From NCBI GenBank assembly GCA_023382935.1, contig JAHDXL010000004.1, positions 62,001 through 126,000 of the forward strand: a DNA stretch of 64,000 nt, given 5' to 3'. The notes below the pieces were generated by a model, which saw only the letters and a list, made by a program, of their open reading frames with translations, did no database searches and was not told where the DNA came from. Position numbers and translations under genes: made by a program. Positions 52,231 to 61,274 of this stretch are shown here, piece by piece (position 1 is the first letter of the stretch; each line of letters starts with the position of its first letter). Source of the stretch: Phycisphaerales bacterium. GTDB taxonomy: Bacteria; Planctomycetota; Phycisphaerae; Phycisphaerales; UBA1924.

Positions 52231-53412
52231 TCAGCGAGCCGCCGTCTCCAGGGCGATCAGCGCATAGGCCGTGATCAGCACCGAATCTCCCTCCATCCAG
52301 CGCTGGTCCAGCACGCGGAACGAACCATCCGCCTCCTGGAGTTCGCCCAGTTTGCCGATCAGTTCGAGGCGCCAGTCCACTTGGCGCGGAGGCTGCCCGT
52401 CGTTGACCCGAACGGAAATGGTGGGCTCCCCCCAGGCGTCCAGGGCACGAGCCATCGCCAGGTAGTAGTAGTACTGCCCTTGGGCCCCCATGCCCGGGTT
52501 CTCGTCGAGCGTGTAGTGCCGCTCGATCCAGCCCCGGGCCGCGGTCACGCGCGGATCGTGGCGCGGCAGGTCGGCGTAGATCAGACTCTTGAATCCGACG
52601 TAGGTCATCGACCCGTAGGCCCGCAGGCGACTGCCAGTCGAGCCATCCTCGAGTTCCTCTTCCACCAGACCGGCCATCGACTGCCCGGCCCGCCCGTCCA
52701 CGCTCTGCGCGTTGGGGACGGTCGCGTAGATAAACCCACCCTGCCGCGAGCCATCGGCGTAGGGCATGTCATTGACCGAGTCGAGCATCTGCGTGCGGGA
52801 GAGGAAGACGAGGGCGCGCTGGAAGGCCTCGTCGCTGCTGCTCACGCCGCTGTCATGCAGGGCGTCGAGTGCGAATCCGAGGTTGGACAAATCGGGGCGG
52901 CCGTGGTTGCCATAGCCGATGCCGCCGAAGTACGGGTGGTCTTCCGATACCGGCTCGTTGTACGACTGGGCGCCCTCGGGCACTTCAAACTGCCACTGCA
53001 TGGCGCGCAGGGCGGTCTGAGCGCGGGCAGTGGCCTCGGCCGAGTCGCAGGTCCGCACGCGGGCCAGCATGCTCAGGCAGATCGCCGTGTTGTAGGAAGG
53101 CACCACGCCGTCGTGGATCGTGCCGTCGGGCTTGCGATACCCGAGCACGTAGGTCAGGCCGGCTTTCACCGCTGGGTCGTTCTGGTCGATGCGCGGATCA
53201 TCGAGCATGCCAGTGAGCACCAGCGCGGTGATGGCGGGAAAGTTGGGTCCGTCGGTGCGATGGGCCCACCCTCCGGTGGTCGCGTCCTGCCGCGAGCGCA
53301 GATACGCAATGGCCTGATCGATCACGGGGCGGGCCAGTGCGTGTCGATTGTCGGAAGCCCACGCACACGCCGCCGCACAGCCCATCCATGCTGCCGCGAT
53401 CTGCCCTTTCAT
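52231..53412 (-). CDS. Secreted terpenoid-cyclase-fold (prenyltransferase/squalene-oxidase-repeat) protein
   Basis: The 393-residue protein has a signal peptide (AAAWMGCAAACAWASD) and then an all-helical toroid-like fold with QW-type repeats: AIAYLRSRQDATTGGWAH, VKAGLTYVLGYRKPDGTI, VPSYNTAICLSMLARV, GGFIYATVPNAQSV, MTYVGFKSLIYADL, GQYYYYLAMARALDAWG and LGELQEADGSFRVL. Such planctomycete proteins are exported and lack the DxDD acid motif of cyclases, so enzymatic activity is doubtful. The ATG overlaps the rsmE stop (ATGA), an unexpected coupling to rRNA methylation. Confidence 0.85.
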   Translation of the reverse strand: MKGQIAAAWMGCAAACAWASDNRHALARPVIDQAIAYLRSRQDATTGGWAHRTDGPNFPAITALVLTGMLDDPRIDQNDPAVKAGLTYVLGYRKPDGTIHDGVVPSYNTAICLSMLARVRTCDSAEATARAQTALRAMQWQFEVPEGAQSYNEPVSEDHPYFGGIGYGNHGRPDLSNLGFALDALHDSGVSSSDEAFQRALVFLSRTQMLDSVNDMPYADGSRQGGFIYATVPNAQSVDGRAGQSMAGLVEEELEDGSTGSRLRAYGSMTYVGFKSLIYADLPRHDPRVTAARGWIERHYTLDENPGMGAQGQYYYYLAMARALDAWGEPTISVRVNDGQPPRQVDWRLELIGKLGELQEADGSFRVLDQRWMEGDSVLITAYALIALETAAR

Positions 53413-54128
53413 GTCGTTCCCCTCCGGAAAGTGCTGAGCAGAAGCATACCAGAGGCGCCGACCACGGCCGCCGTTTCCAGGCGGAGAACGTGCGGGCCGA
53501 GTCCCACGATGGGAACCTGCCTCTCGGACAACGTTGCCCGTTCGCGCCCGCTCCAGCCTCCCTCCGGCCCGATGAGCAGCGTGATCTCATCCGCCGGCGG
53601 CAGGTTGCCGAGCGGCCCTCCGCCCGCGTCGGCCGCACAGACCAGCCCGCCAGCGGCGCACCAAACCTCATCGAAACTCGCCGGAGCGAGCAGTTGCATC
53701 AGGTGGGCGCGTCCGCACTGCTTGGCCGACTCGATCGCCGTGCGCTCGAGTCGGTCCAGACGGCGCGGCTGGCGCTCGGCATGGTCCGTCCGAAGAAGCC
53801 CCCACGCGGCCGCCCCGACCTGGCTGAGTTGATCGATCATCCACTCCAGCGCATCGCCCTTGGGCGCCGGTGACCGTACGACGACGCGCGGGCGAACCGG
53901 CTCCCTTGTGTGCGTTTCGACGATCTCGACTTCAAGCCACGGTGACTTGCCGCGCGTTTCCGCCCGCAGCACCACGCCCTTGGCCTGAAGACCCCGTCCA
54001 TCAAAAAGCCCGACGTGATCTCCGGGCGACAGCCTCTTGACCCGGCCCGCGTGGTGCGCCTCTTCCCCGGAGACGGTGATCCGGTCTTTCCCGTGGAGAT
54101 CGACGTCCGGGGTGTAGATGCGATGCAT
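53409..54128 (-). CDS. rsmE: 16S rRNA m3U1498 methyltransferase RsmE
   Basis: The 239-residue protein has the N-terminal PUA-like domain (HAGRVKRLSPGDHVGLFDGRG) and the C-terminal SPOUT/trefoil-knot methyltransferase motifs LLIGPEGGWSGRE and GLGPHVLRLETAAVV, which are diagnostic for RsmE. It methylates U1498 of 16S rRNA with SAM. The ATG at 54128 begins MHRIYTPDV. It overlaps the downstream secreted-protein gene by 4 nt. Confidence 0.95.
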   Translation of the reverse strand: MHRIYTPDVDLHGKDRITVSGEEAHHAGRVKRLSPGDHVGLFDGRGLQAKGVVLRAETRGKSPWLEVEIVETHTREPVRPRVVVRSPAPKGDALEWMIDQLSQVGAAAWGLLRTDHAERQPRRLDRLERTAIESAKQCGRAHLMQLLAPASFDEVWCAAGGLVCAADAGGGPLGNLPPADEITLLIGPEGGWSGRERATLSERQVPIVGLGPHVLRLETAAVVGASGMLLLSTFRRGTT

Positions 54129-54279
54129 GTTGAACCAATCACTTGTACCGGGGGATGCGGGATGGCGGGGCTTGTACCCCAGCCCGGTGTTTCCGGTAAG
54201 TTATTGCGCGCTCAAGGCCGATAGTCTTTCAGTTGTCGTTCGTACCTTCCGATGTTCCGCCTGGCTCTGGAAGCATCGC

Positions 54280-55467
54280 ATGGAAGAGAAGGTCGAGCAA
54301 CAGACCGAAACTCGTGACATGACCGAGCGGGTCGAGGAGATGCTCTCGGCCATCGACTCGGCATGCTCGGAGATCGACCGACAGACCGAAGGCGAGCGAG
54401 CCCTGACACCCGAGACGGTGGCCGACGTGGGTGCGCAACTCGCGACTGATCTTGCCGGCGAGCCTTCGAGCGAACCCGAGCCGTCGGGCCTGAACGAAGT
54501 GGACGCGCTGAACACCGAGCAGAGCGAACTGGCCGACGCCGACGCGGGTTTCGTGCTGGAAGACCTCATCGAGCCGTCGGAGCCGGAGGAGGCGGTGAAC
54601 GCCGCAGCCGAAGCATTGAGCAGCGCCGTCGAGAGTGCCGAACACTTGTCCAATGACATCGCAGCCATCGCCGACGCGCTGGCCGATCTGAAGACCGGGG
54701 AACAACCCAAGGACGTACCCGCGACGGACCAACCGCAGCCCGTCGCCCCGGAAGGCACGGTGGCGATGCCGACAACCTCGGTATCGGCGAACCATCCGGA
54801 ACCGCAAAGCATCGACGAACTGGATTCTGAACTGGCTTCGCTGGCCGAGGCCGCTCTCCAAGGCACCTTCGAAGATCCGGGCGGGCTTGCCACCGAATCG
54901 GCCGCGTTGCCGCCCCAAGCCGTGCCGGCGGCGGTGAATGTGCCGCCCGAGCCACCGTCACCGGCAGTCGAGCCCTCGTCGATTGGAGTGCCTGAGGCTT
55001 CGGTTCCAGCACCCCAACCAGAGTGGAGCGCGCAGCCGATGCGCCCATCGGTCGCGGCTCCACCGCCTCCGGGCGCCCCACCCGCGCCAGAGCCGACAGA
55101 GCAGGTGGCCCAGCCGGAGCCGGAGTCGAACCCAATCGCTCCAAGAACATCCGCACAGACGACAACAGCAGCACCAGGGAGACTAGCGGCCTTGTCGTCC
55201 ATGGCTCGCGTGGTCGAGCCGGGCGCTCGCAAGATCTGGCTGGCAGCCCGCCCGGCGCTGGCGTCGGCGGTCATCGCCATGAGCAAGCCGGCCGAGAAAC
55301 TCTCGGCCTCGAAGCGCGACACCATCGGCTGGTTTGCGGTGTACACGGCCTTCCTCGCGGTGTGCGTGTGGGGTTTCCTGCTCCTGTTCCGCAAGCCCGC
55401 AGTCCCCCCGCCGACCTCTGACCCGGTGGGCATCCTCGGCGAACCGGCTGCTTCCGCAGACTCCTGA
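54280..55467 (+). CDS. Acidic, Pro-rich tail-anchored membrane protein
   Basis: The 395-residue protein is acidic and low-complexity over residues 1-310 (many Glu, Ala, Ser, Pro: EEAVNAAAEALSSAVESAEH, VPPEPPSPAVEPSS, PPPGAPPAPEPTEQVAQPE), followed by a more ordered segment and a single transmembrane helix (IGWFAVYTAFLAVCVWGFLLLF) near residue 370 close to the C terminus. I recognise no family. A long disordered cytosolic region with a C-terminal anchor suggests a scaffold-type role. ATG 54280 is preceded by GGAAG; the frame is open further upstream but there it overlaps the rsmE start. Confidence 0.75.
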   Translation: MEEKVEQQTETRDMTERVEEMLSAIDSACSEIDRQTEGERALTPETVADVGAQLATDLAGEPSSEPEPSGLNEVDALNTEQSELADADAGFVLEDLIEPSEPEEAVNAAAEALSSAVESAEHLSNDIAAIADALADLKTGEQPKDVPATDQPQPVAPEGTVAMPTTSVSANHPEPQSIDELDSELASLAEAALQGTFEDPGGLATESAALPPQAVPAAVNVPPEPPSPAVEPSSIGVPEASVPAPQPEWSAQPMRPSVAAPPPPGAPPAPEPTEQVAQPEPESNPIAPRTSAQTTTAAPGRLAALSSMARVVEPGARKIWLAARPALASAVIAMSKPAEKLSASKRDTIGWFAVYTAFLAVCVWGFLLLFRKPAVPPPTSDPVGILGEPAASADS

Positions 55468-55498
55468 ATCGCAGGCCCGGTCTACCGTCTGGGCTGGC

Positions 55499-56749
55499 AT
55501 GTCCCTGCGCATCCTGCACATCTCGACGCGGCTCATCCTCGGCGGATCGCAGGAGAACACCGTCCTGAGTTGCGAAGGGCAGGCCCGACTCGGACACGCG
55601 GTGCACCTGGCCTATGGCCCGATCTACGGACCCGAAGGCTCGATGCTCGAGCGCGTCGCGTCCTTCAACCAGCGCCAGCGCGACACGGGCGGGCAGGCCA
55701 TCGTCACGCACGAAGTGCCGCACCTGATGCGACAGGTCAGCCCTGTGTCCGACCGTGCGGCGTTGCGCGAACTCAAGCGCCTGATCGCGAAGATCGAGCC
55801 GGACATCGTGCACACCCACTCGTCCAAGGCCGGCATTCTCGGGCGACAGGCCGCGTGGGAGCATCCGCGCGGGCCTCGGGGCGTCGGCGTCCGTCGCCCG
55901 GGCGTGGTGCACACGATTCACGGGCCGCCGTTCATGCCGGTCGAAGGCGGGTGGACCTCGCGTGCGAAGATACGTGCAACCAACGCGGTCTATGCGGCGC
56001 TGGAGCGGCATGCGGCGCGGCGCTGCCACCTGATCGTCTGCGTGGCCGACGCGATGCGCACGCAGTTTCTCGATCGCAATATCGGCCGTCCCGAGCAGTA
56101 CGTGACGGTGCGCAGCGGGATGGAGATCGAGCCTTATCTCTCGCCACGCGCCGGTGCAGCGCGCGAGCAGGTGCGGGCGCATCTCGGGCTGCGCGATACG
56201 GATTTCGTCATCGGCACGGTGGCGCGGCTGGCCGAGCACAAGGGGCACGATGACATCCTCGACGCGATGGGGCAGACCATGCGCTCGCGCCCCGAGTTCA
56301 AACTGCTTTGGGTGGGCGACGGGTGGTGGGCCGATCGCCTGCGCCAGCGGATCGAGGCCCTGGGGCTGCACGATCGCGTGGTGCTGACCGGACTGGTCAA
56401 TCCCGAGCAGATTCCCGGGCTGGTGCGGGCCATGGACGTGCTGTGTCATCCCAGTTATCGGGAGGGGCTGCCGCGCACCGTGCCGCAGGCGCTGCTGTGC
56501 GGCGTGTGCCCGGTGGCCTACGACGTCGATGGCACCGGGGAAATCTGCCGCGAAATGGAAACCGGGCGATTGGTCCGGCCGGGAGATGTCAACGGGCTGG
56601 GCGCCGCCATCGTGTGGCTGGCCGATCACCCAGCCGAGCGCCGTGAACTGGCTGCCCGCGGGCGGGCCGAGTGCATCGACCAGTTCGATGCCCGGCGCAT
56701 GGTGAGCGAACTGGAAGAGGTCTATCGGCGTGCACTCGATCAGGTCTAG
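55499..56749 (+). CDS. GT4-family glycosyltransferase
   Basis: The 416-residue protein is a GT-B glycosyltransferase: LRILHISTRLILGGSQENTV, IEPDIVHTHSSKAGILGR, VVHTIHGPPFMP, GTVARLAEHKGHDDILDAM, LLWVGDGWWADRLRQRIEAL, VLTGLVNPEQIPGLVRAMDV and the C-terminal CHPSYREGLPRTVPQALLCG nucleotide-sugar site. It is a retaining GT4 type, probably for cell-surface or lipid-linked glycan; donor and acceptor are unknown. A TACCGT box lies 10 nt before the ATG with no clear ribosome-binding site. Its end overlaps the next gene by 20 nt. Confidence 0.9.
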   Translation: MSLRILHISTRLILGGSQENTVLSCEGQARLGHAVHLAYGPIYGPEGSMLERVASFNQRQRDTGGQAIVTHEVPHLMRQVSPVSDRAALRELKRLIAKIEPDIVHTHSSKAGILGRQAAWEHPRGPRGVGVRRPGVVHTIHGPPFMPVEGGWTSRAKIRATNAVYAALERHAARRCHLIVCVADAMRTQFLDRNIGRPEQYVTVRSGMEIEPYLSPRAGAAREQVRAHLGLRDTDFVIGTVARLAEHKGHDDILDAMGQTMRSRPEFKLLWVGDGWWADRLRQRIEALGLHDRVVLTGLVNPEQIPGLVRAMDVLCHPSYREGLPRTVPQALLCGVCPVAYDVDGTGEICREMETGRLVRPGDVNGLGAAIVWLADHPAERRELAARGRAECIDQFDARRMVSELEEVYRRALDQV

Positions 56750-58742
56750 ATGGCTGGCCAAACAGGCGACGGGCGCGCTGCTGCTCCTGGGCGTGGCGCC
56801 AGCCTCGGCGCAGATGCTCGACCTGGGTGGCAGTCCGGCGCCGGTGATCGATACATCCACCGCCGCCGGTGAACTGGCCTCCTTCCTTGAAGCGCAGGGC
56901 GCCGAGATCGCGTCACGCGCCCGTGAGCAGCCGGCGCTGGCGTGCTCGGCCGGCCTGCGCCTGCTCGCGGCCGCCATGCTGCGCGATGGACTGGAGAAGG
57001 GCGAGGCCGGCGCGACACGCCTGCTCGCGGCCCGCACGCTGGTGCGCCTCCTGCCCGAACTCGACGCGGCGCTGGCCGACGGTCGCGTGCCCGCGCCGAT
57101 GGGTCGGCTTGCGAGCGAGGATCTGTCACGCCTGGCGGCAACGCTGCCGGGCACACAAACTTCGCTCGACCGCGCGCTGCGTGATGCGCTGGCGCCGCTG
57201 ACCAACGCGCTGGTCGCGCCCTCACGCCCGGCGACACTGCCGTCACTCGAAATTGAGGCGCAGAACTATGCCGGCATTGAGGCCGGGCCCTTCGCTCGGC
57301 TCGATGAACTCGTGGCCGCCGGCCTGACCTGGCCCTCACACGCCGACTCGGCCGCACGCACACATGAAACCGTGCGACGCGCCATGCGCGTGCTTGCCGC
57401 TCCGGGGTGGCTGGAGGCGCAGGCTCGCCGGTCGCTCGCTGCCGGGCTCACGCAGAGCGTGACCGATCTGGCCGATCGTCAGGCTGCTGACACGGCCCTG
57501 CTTCAGATCGATCGCCTGGCCCTGCTGTCCGACCTGATCGCGCTGGTGGATGAATTGCGCGACGGGCCGCTGCGACGAACAGCCACCGCCCGCGTGGCCA
57601 CGCTGGCACAGACCATGCAGACCGATCCGGCCGGCGCGGCGCGATCGGCACGGGCGCTGCTGGTGGTCTTCTCCGCACCGGGCACCGGGCCGCTGGAGCG
57701 CCTGGACCCATGGATGCCCACACCGGTGCGCGTGGCGCTGGGGCACGAACTCAAGGCGGTGGAAGAGGCACGCCAGCGCCTGCTCTCAGTCGGGCTGGAG
57801 TTGCAGGATCGCTCGGACCCGATGATCGAGCCGGCGATGCTCAGCGCTCTGCGGGCCCATCGGCAGGCGCGACAGAGTGTGCTCGACCTGCTCTCCATCG
57901 GAGCGATGCTCAGCGGTGAAAAGCCGATCGAGGGACAGTCGCCCCGCACGCGCCCGCGCGTCTTGCGCGAGTATCGCCGCCTGGCGGCGCCGCTGCTCGA
58001 GGCCGGGCGTGATCTTGCTGACCCGGCCAGAAGCGAGCAGGCCCGGGTCTTCATCGCGTCCCTGGCGGGCATGGCCCGGGCGCTCGAACCGACACCGGAC
58101 GAAGCATCGCTCCGACAGGCCATCGACCCGACCTCGAACGTGCCCGAGGAGGCGCGGGCTCTCTGGCACACGTTGACGGGAAGTCGCGCCACCGACCTGC
58201 TAAGTCGCATGGACGAAGCCCGACGTCAGGTCCGCACCGCCCTGGGCGAGGACAAGCCGGTCGAACAGGCGGCCGCGGCGGCCGCAGAACTCGGTCGCAT
58301 CCGCTCGTTGCTGCGCTCGCTCGCAGCGGCCCACGACGTGTTGTCGGGCGGGTTGCAGGCACTCAACGCATCACCCGTGCTCGAACTGAGCGAGCACGCG
58401 TGGAACGCGGGCTTCGGCCAACTGGAGAATCTGTCGGCGAATGCAACGCGGTCGGCGCTTGAAAACAACGCCATCGCCGACGACGACTTCGCGCTGGCAC
58501 GCCTCGTCGCCGCCGTGGCCGGACCCGAAGCGCCTTCGCCATTCGACGCCCTGCGGCACCTGGGCTTGGTCGACGAGACCGAGTGGCCCGGAACGCATCG
58601 CACGCCGCTGGCGGGCATCTGCCGCAATCTCGAAGAACTGGCCTCGGCTCGCCTGCGGGGTGAAGCAGATCGCGCCACGCGGCTTGAAGCGGACATCCGC
58701 TCGATCGCCCAGCGCGTGCTCGAAGCCAAGCCAGACAATTGA
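56730..58742 (+). CDS. Large secreted alpha-helical protein, unknown
   Basis: The 670-residue protein starts at GTG 56730 within the glycosyltransferase gene, and has a signal peptide (ATGALLLLGVAPASAQ). The rest is predicted almost wholly helical and Ala/Arg/Leu-rich (LARLVAAVAGPEAPSPFDAL, LRSLAAAHDVLSGGLQALNA, RMDEARRQVRTALGEDKPVE). I recognise no domain. The overlap with the glycosyltransferase suggests a shared transcript and perhaps an envelope role. Convergent hairpins follow its stop. Confidence 0.75.
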   Translation: MHSIRSRWLAKQATGALLLLGVAPASAQMLDLGGSPAPVIDTSTAAGELASFLEAQGAEIASRAREQPALACSAGLRLLAAAMLRDGLEKGEAGATRLLAARTLVRLLPELDAALADGRVPAPMGRLASEDLSRLAATLPGTQTSLDRALRDALAPLTNALVAPSRPATLPSLEIEAQNYAGIEAGPFARLDELVAAGLTWPSHADSAARTHETVRRAMRVLAAPGWLEAQARRSLAAGLTQSVTDLADRQAADTALLQIDRLALLSDLIALVDELRDGPLRRTATARVATLAQTMQTDPAGAARSARALLVVFSAPGTGPLERLDPWMPTPVRVALGHELKAVEEARQRLLSVGLELQDRSDPMIEPAMLSALRAHRQARQSVLDLLSIGAMLSGEKPIEGQSPRTRPRVLREYRRLAAPLLEAGRDLADPARSEQARVFIASLAGMARALEPTPDEASLRQAIDPTSNVPEEARALWHTLTGSRATDLLSRMDEARRQVRTALGEDKPVEQAAAAAAELGRIRSLLRSLAAAHDVLSGGLQALNASPVLELSEHAWNAGFGQLENLSANATRSALENNAIADDDFALARLVAAVAGPEAPSPFDALRHLGLVDETEWPGTHRTPLAGICRNLEELASARLRGEADRATRLEADIRSIAQRVLEAKPDN

Positions 58743-58744
58743 TC

Positions 58745-58800
58745 TTCTCGCATCGCCCGCAAGGACGCGAGAAAACGCAACCTCCCGCGGGCGCGGGAGG
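58745..58800. terminator. Two hairpins between convergent genes
   Basis: TTCTCGC (58745-58751) pairs with GCGAGAA (58767-58773), and CCTCCCGC (58781-58788) pairs with GCGGGAGG (58793-58800) over a 4-nt loop. They fill the 74-nt gap between the plus gene ending at 58742 and the minus gene ending at 58817. No long T-tract is present; bidirectional termination is likely. Confidence 0.55.
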
Positions 58801-58816
58801 CTCAGATTTCAGGATC

Positions 58817-59947
58817 TCACGAGATATTGAGCGTGGGACGGTTCTGCCCCAGTCGCATCGACGCCAGCGCCATCTGCTTCTCCAGGTTGTCCACGACCTG
58901 TGCCAGCGCCCTGGGAATCTGGTCCCCCCCGGCCGTCCGCGGATCAAAGTTGGCCGAAGGATCGCCCGCATCCGAGTTGGCCCGCAGCGCCATGTTGATC
59001 GGGATGGCGCCCAGGAACGGAATGTTCAGCCGCTGGGCCATCACCTCGGCCCCGCCACGCCCGAAGATGTCGTACTCCTTCCCGTCATCCCCTATGAAGT
59101 AACTCATGTTCTCCACCACGCCGAGCACCTCGACGCCCAGTTGCTGGAACATCCGCACGGCGCGCACCGCGTCGTCCTGCGCCACCTTCTGCGGCGTGCA
59201 CACGATCACCGCGCCCGTCAGCCGCAGACTCTGCGTCAGCGTCAGCGGCACGTCACCCGTACCCGGCGGCAGGTCGATCACCATCGCGTCCAGGTCTCCC
59301 CAGTCCGTCCGCTCAATCAACTGCTTGAACGCCCCGTGCGCCATCGGCCCGCGCCAGATCAGCGGCTTGTCGGCGTCCACCATCTTCCCGATGCTGATCG
59401 CCTTCACTCCGTGCACCAGCATCGGCTGAAGATTGCCCTGGTGCACCTGCTGGTCCATCGCGTCGAGCCCGAGCATGGTCGGCAGCGACGGGCCATAGAT
59501 ATCGCCGTCGAGCAGCCCCACTGCCAACTTCCGTCGCGCCAGCCCCACGGCGATGTTCACCGCCACGGTGCTCTTGCCCACGCCGCCCTTGCCCGCCCCC
59601 ACCGCGATGATGTACCGCGCGTTGACCGCCGCCGTCAGATCCTCGCCCTGCTGCGGCTGCCGGGCCGGCGCAGGTTCCTTGTTCTGCTCGTCGACGAACT
59701 CGACCAGCACGCGGTCCATCACCTCGTCTTCCCCGGCCGCCAGCGTGTGCACCGCCCGCTCGATCGACCGGCGGACGTCTTCCCGGACCCTGCGATCGGC
59801 CCCGCGCGGGAGCGACACCTTGATCGAGACGTTGGACTCGCACGTGGCCACCCATTGCACTATGTCGGCGCTAACAAGATCACCCCCGCCCAGCGGGTTG
59901 GGAACGGCCGAAAGCGCCTCGAGAATCTGGTCCTTGCTCAATGCCAT
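58817..59947 (-). CDS. Mrp/NBP35-type iron-sulfur carrier ATPase
   Basis: The 376-residue protein has an N-terminal MIP18/DUF59-like domain (QILEALSAVPNPLGGGDLVS) and the P-loop ATPase core with deviant Walker A GKGGVGKST (119-127), LLDGDIYGPSLPTMLG, VIDLPPGTGDVPLTL and GVVENMSYFIGDDGKEYDIFG. Mrp proteins carry [4Fe-4S] clusters on a CxxC near the last motif. Here that place reads IGDDG with no Cys, so cluster binding by the usual site is not possible. AAGGA precedes the ATG at 59947, which is chosen over an upstream in-frame start. It may be an assembly or regulatory ATPase. Confidence 0.9.
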   Translation of the reverse strand: MALSKDQILEALSAVPNPLGGGDLVSADIVQWVATCESNVSIKVSLPRGADRRVREDVRRSIERAVHTLAAGEDEVMDRVLVEFVDEQNKEPAPARQPQQGEDLTAAVNARYIIAVGAGKGGVGKSTVAVNIAVGLARRKLAVGLLDGDIYGPSLPTMLGLDAMDQQVHQGNLQPMLVHGVKAISIGKMVDADKPLIWRGPMAHGAFKQLIERTDWGDLDAMVIDLPPGTGDVPLTLTQSLRLTGAVIVCTPQKVAQDDAVRAVRMFQQLGVEVLGVVENMSYFIGDDGKEYDIFGRGGAEVMAQRLNIPFLGAIPINMALRANSDAGDPSANFDPRTAGGDQIPRALAQVVDNLEKQMALASMRLGQNRPTLNIS

Positions 59948-60070
59948 GCCTGGTCCTTGCAAGATCGGGCGGTTGGACCGATGCTAGGCGAAGCGTCGTC
60001 CCCAACTCGTCGCCAGGAGGCAATGCCGGAACTCGGGCGCCGTTGTCATGGATGGCAAAGGAGGTTTCCT

Positions 60071-60931
60071 ATGCATGCATGGACTGGTTTGCTCTGCCTG
60101 CTCGCAGCACTGGCCGGGGCTGCCCCCGCCCAGGCCCCGGCCGCCGAATCGCAGGCCGCGCTTCTGGCCGGCCCGCGCGTGGCCGAAACCAACGTCACCG
60201 CACCCAACTCAACCTTTGTCCAGCCGGAAAACCAGCGTCAACGTCTTGGGGCGGGCGTGGACCCGCGCGTGCTACGGCAGTTCATCGCCGAGTTGCGCGA
60301 GTCGAATGATCCCAATCTCCGACTAACATCCGAACAAGATGCTGAGATTGGCGAGATCGCGCGAGACTACCAGGCGCGAGCATCCGCGTTCGAGCGCAGA
60401 GGACCAGGCGTGGCACGCCGTCTGGGGGGCCAGGGGGACCAGCCCGCCGATCGCGGGCAGCCAGATCGGGTCGCTGATCCGATGAAGGACGAGCAGCCCA
60501 CAAACCCCGGGCAGGTGATCTCAAAGCCCTCCGCAACCCTCATCGCCGGCTTGGAAGGCGGGCGCCCCGACTCAACTGAACTCCAAAAACGCCTCCGGGC
60601 AGTGCTCAATCAGGCCCAGCGGCAGGCCCTCGACCAGCGCATGGAGGCCGTGGCCAAAGAACGGCTCGAGCAGAGGCAGATGGAGCAGATCCGCAAGGAG
60701 GTGGCAGCGCAGATGGCGCGCCAAACTCCAACCCAGATCAACCTCGATCGGCTGCCCCCTCGCATTCGTCAGCGGATTGAATCGCTTCCTCCCGAGGAGC
60801 GGGCGGTCGCGGTTGAGCGGTTCCTCGCCCAGTTCGCCAAGCGTGAGGGAGCGGGGCGACCATCCCCCGAAACCGAGAAACCGGCGCCGAGCATGGATCA
60901 TGTGAAAGTTCCGCGCCCGGGCGGTGGATGA
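60071..60931 (+). CDS. Secreted charged protein, unknown
   Basis: The 286-residue protein begins MHAWTGLLCLLAALAGAAPA, a signal peptide, behind AAAGGAGG at good spacing. The mature part is rich in Gln, Arg, Glu and Ala with helical stretches (QKRLRAVLNQAQRQALDQRM, EAVAKERLEQRQMEQIRKEV, LPPEERAVAVERFLAQFAKR) and a Pro/Gly-rich end. A few features recall planctomycete secreted proteins with predicted coiled coils. No family is recognised. The open frame continuing far upstream lies antisense to mrp and is not used. Confidence 0.7.
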   Translation: MHAWTGLLCLLAALAGAAPAQAPAAESQAALLAGPRVAETNVTAPNSTFVQPENQRQRLGAGVDPRVLRQFIAELRESNDPNLRLTSEQDAEIGEIARDYQARASAFERRGPGVARRLGGQGDQPADRGQPDRVADPMKDEQPTNPGQVISKPSATLIAGLEGGRPDSTELQKRLRAVLNQAQRQALDQRMEAVAKERLEQRQMEQIRKEVAAQMARQTPTQINLDRLPPRIRQRIESLPPEERAVAVERFLAQFAKREGAGRPSPETEKPAPSMDHVKVPRPGGG

Positions 60932-61274
60932 ATGTGGACGGGTCGCGGAGAGATCCTGCATGGCCGGTGACGAACGCCCAGCACTGGCTTCCCTTTGGCC
61001 GCTTCACCCGCATGTCCATGCCCTGTTGAGGCTGCTATCGAAATCCGAATAGTGGACAGAATTGCGTGAATTATGGCAGTTTGGGCAAAATATTCCCGGG
61101 AACAATTGGTCCACGAAGCGCAAAGAGCCGAATAAGTCGTAATATTCTCTTGATCTCTCTCTCCTCCAGCGGGGCGCTTTTGCACGAGGCGCCCTGCTTC
61201 TTTTTTCTTTCCTATCGCCCGCCGCACACGCTCCGGGGCCCCGGTCGTAGAGTCAGAGCCCTACTGGAGCGCTC
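60932..61274 (+). other. 343-nt AT-richer gap with a terminator, possible small RNA
   Basis: No open reading frame of quality is present. Positions 61020-61165 are clearly less GC-rich than their surroundings (for example GGCAAAATATTCCCGGGAAC). AGCGGGGCGC (61168-61177) and GCGCCCTGCT (61189-61198) form a 10-bp stem with one mismatch, followed by TCTTTTTTCTTT, a textbook Rho-independent terminator on the plus strand at 61168-61210. It may end the transcript of the upstream gene or of a small RNA. TAGAGT (61248-61253) may be the -10 box of the epimerase gene. Confidence 0.5.

Noticed and set aside
52171-53832. 553-codon plus-strand frame opposite the cyclase-fold protein and rsmE
   Set aside because: The opposite strand has two genes with clear families and an ATGA overlap; the plus frame has no recognisable domain.
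55271-57205. 644-codon minus-strand frame
   Set aside because: It overlaps the glycosyltransferase and the next gene, which have proper signals and motifs; the translation is low quality.
58739-60070. N-terminal extension of the 60071-60931 gene
   Set aside because: The frame is open upstream but is antisense to mrp; a signal peptide with AAAGGAGG begins exactly at 60071.
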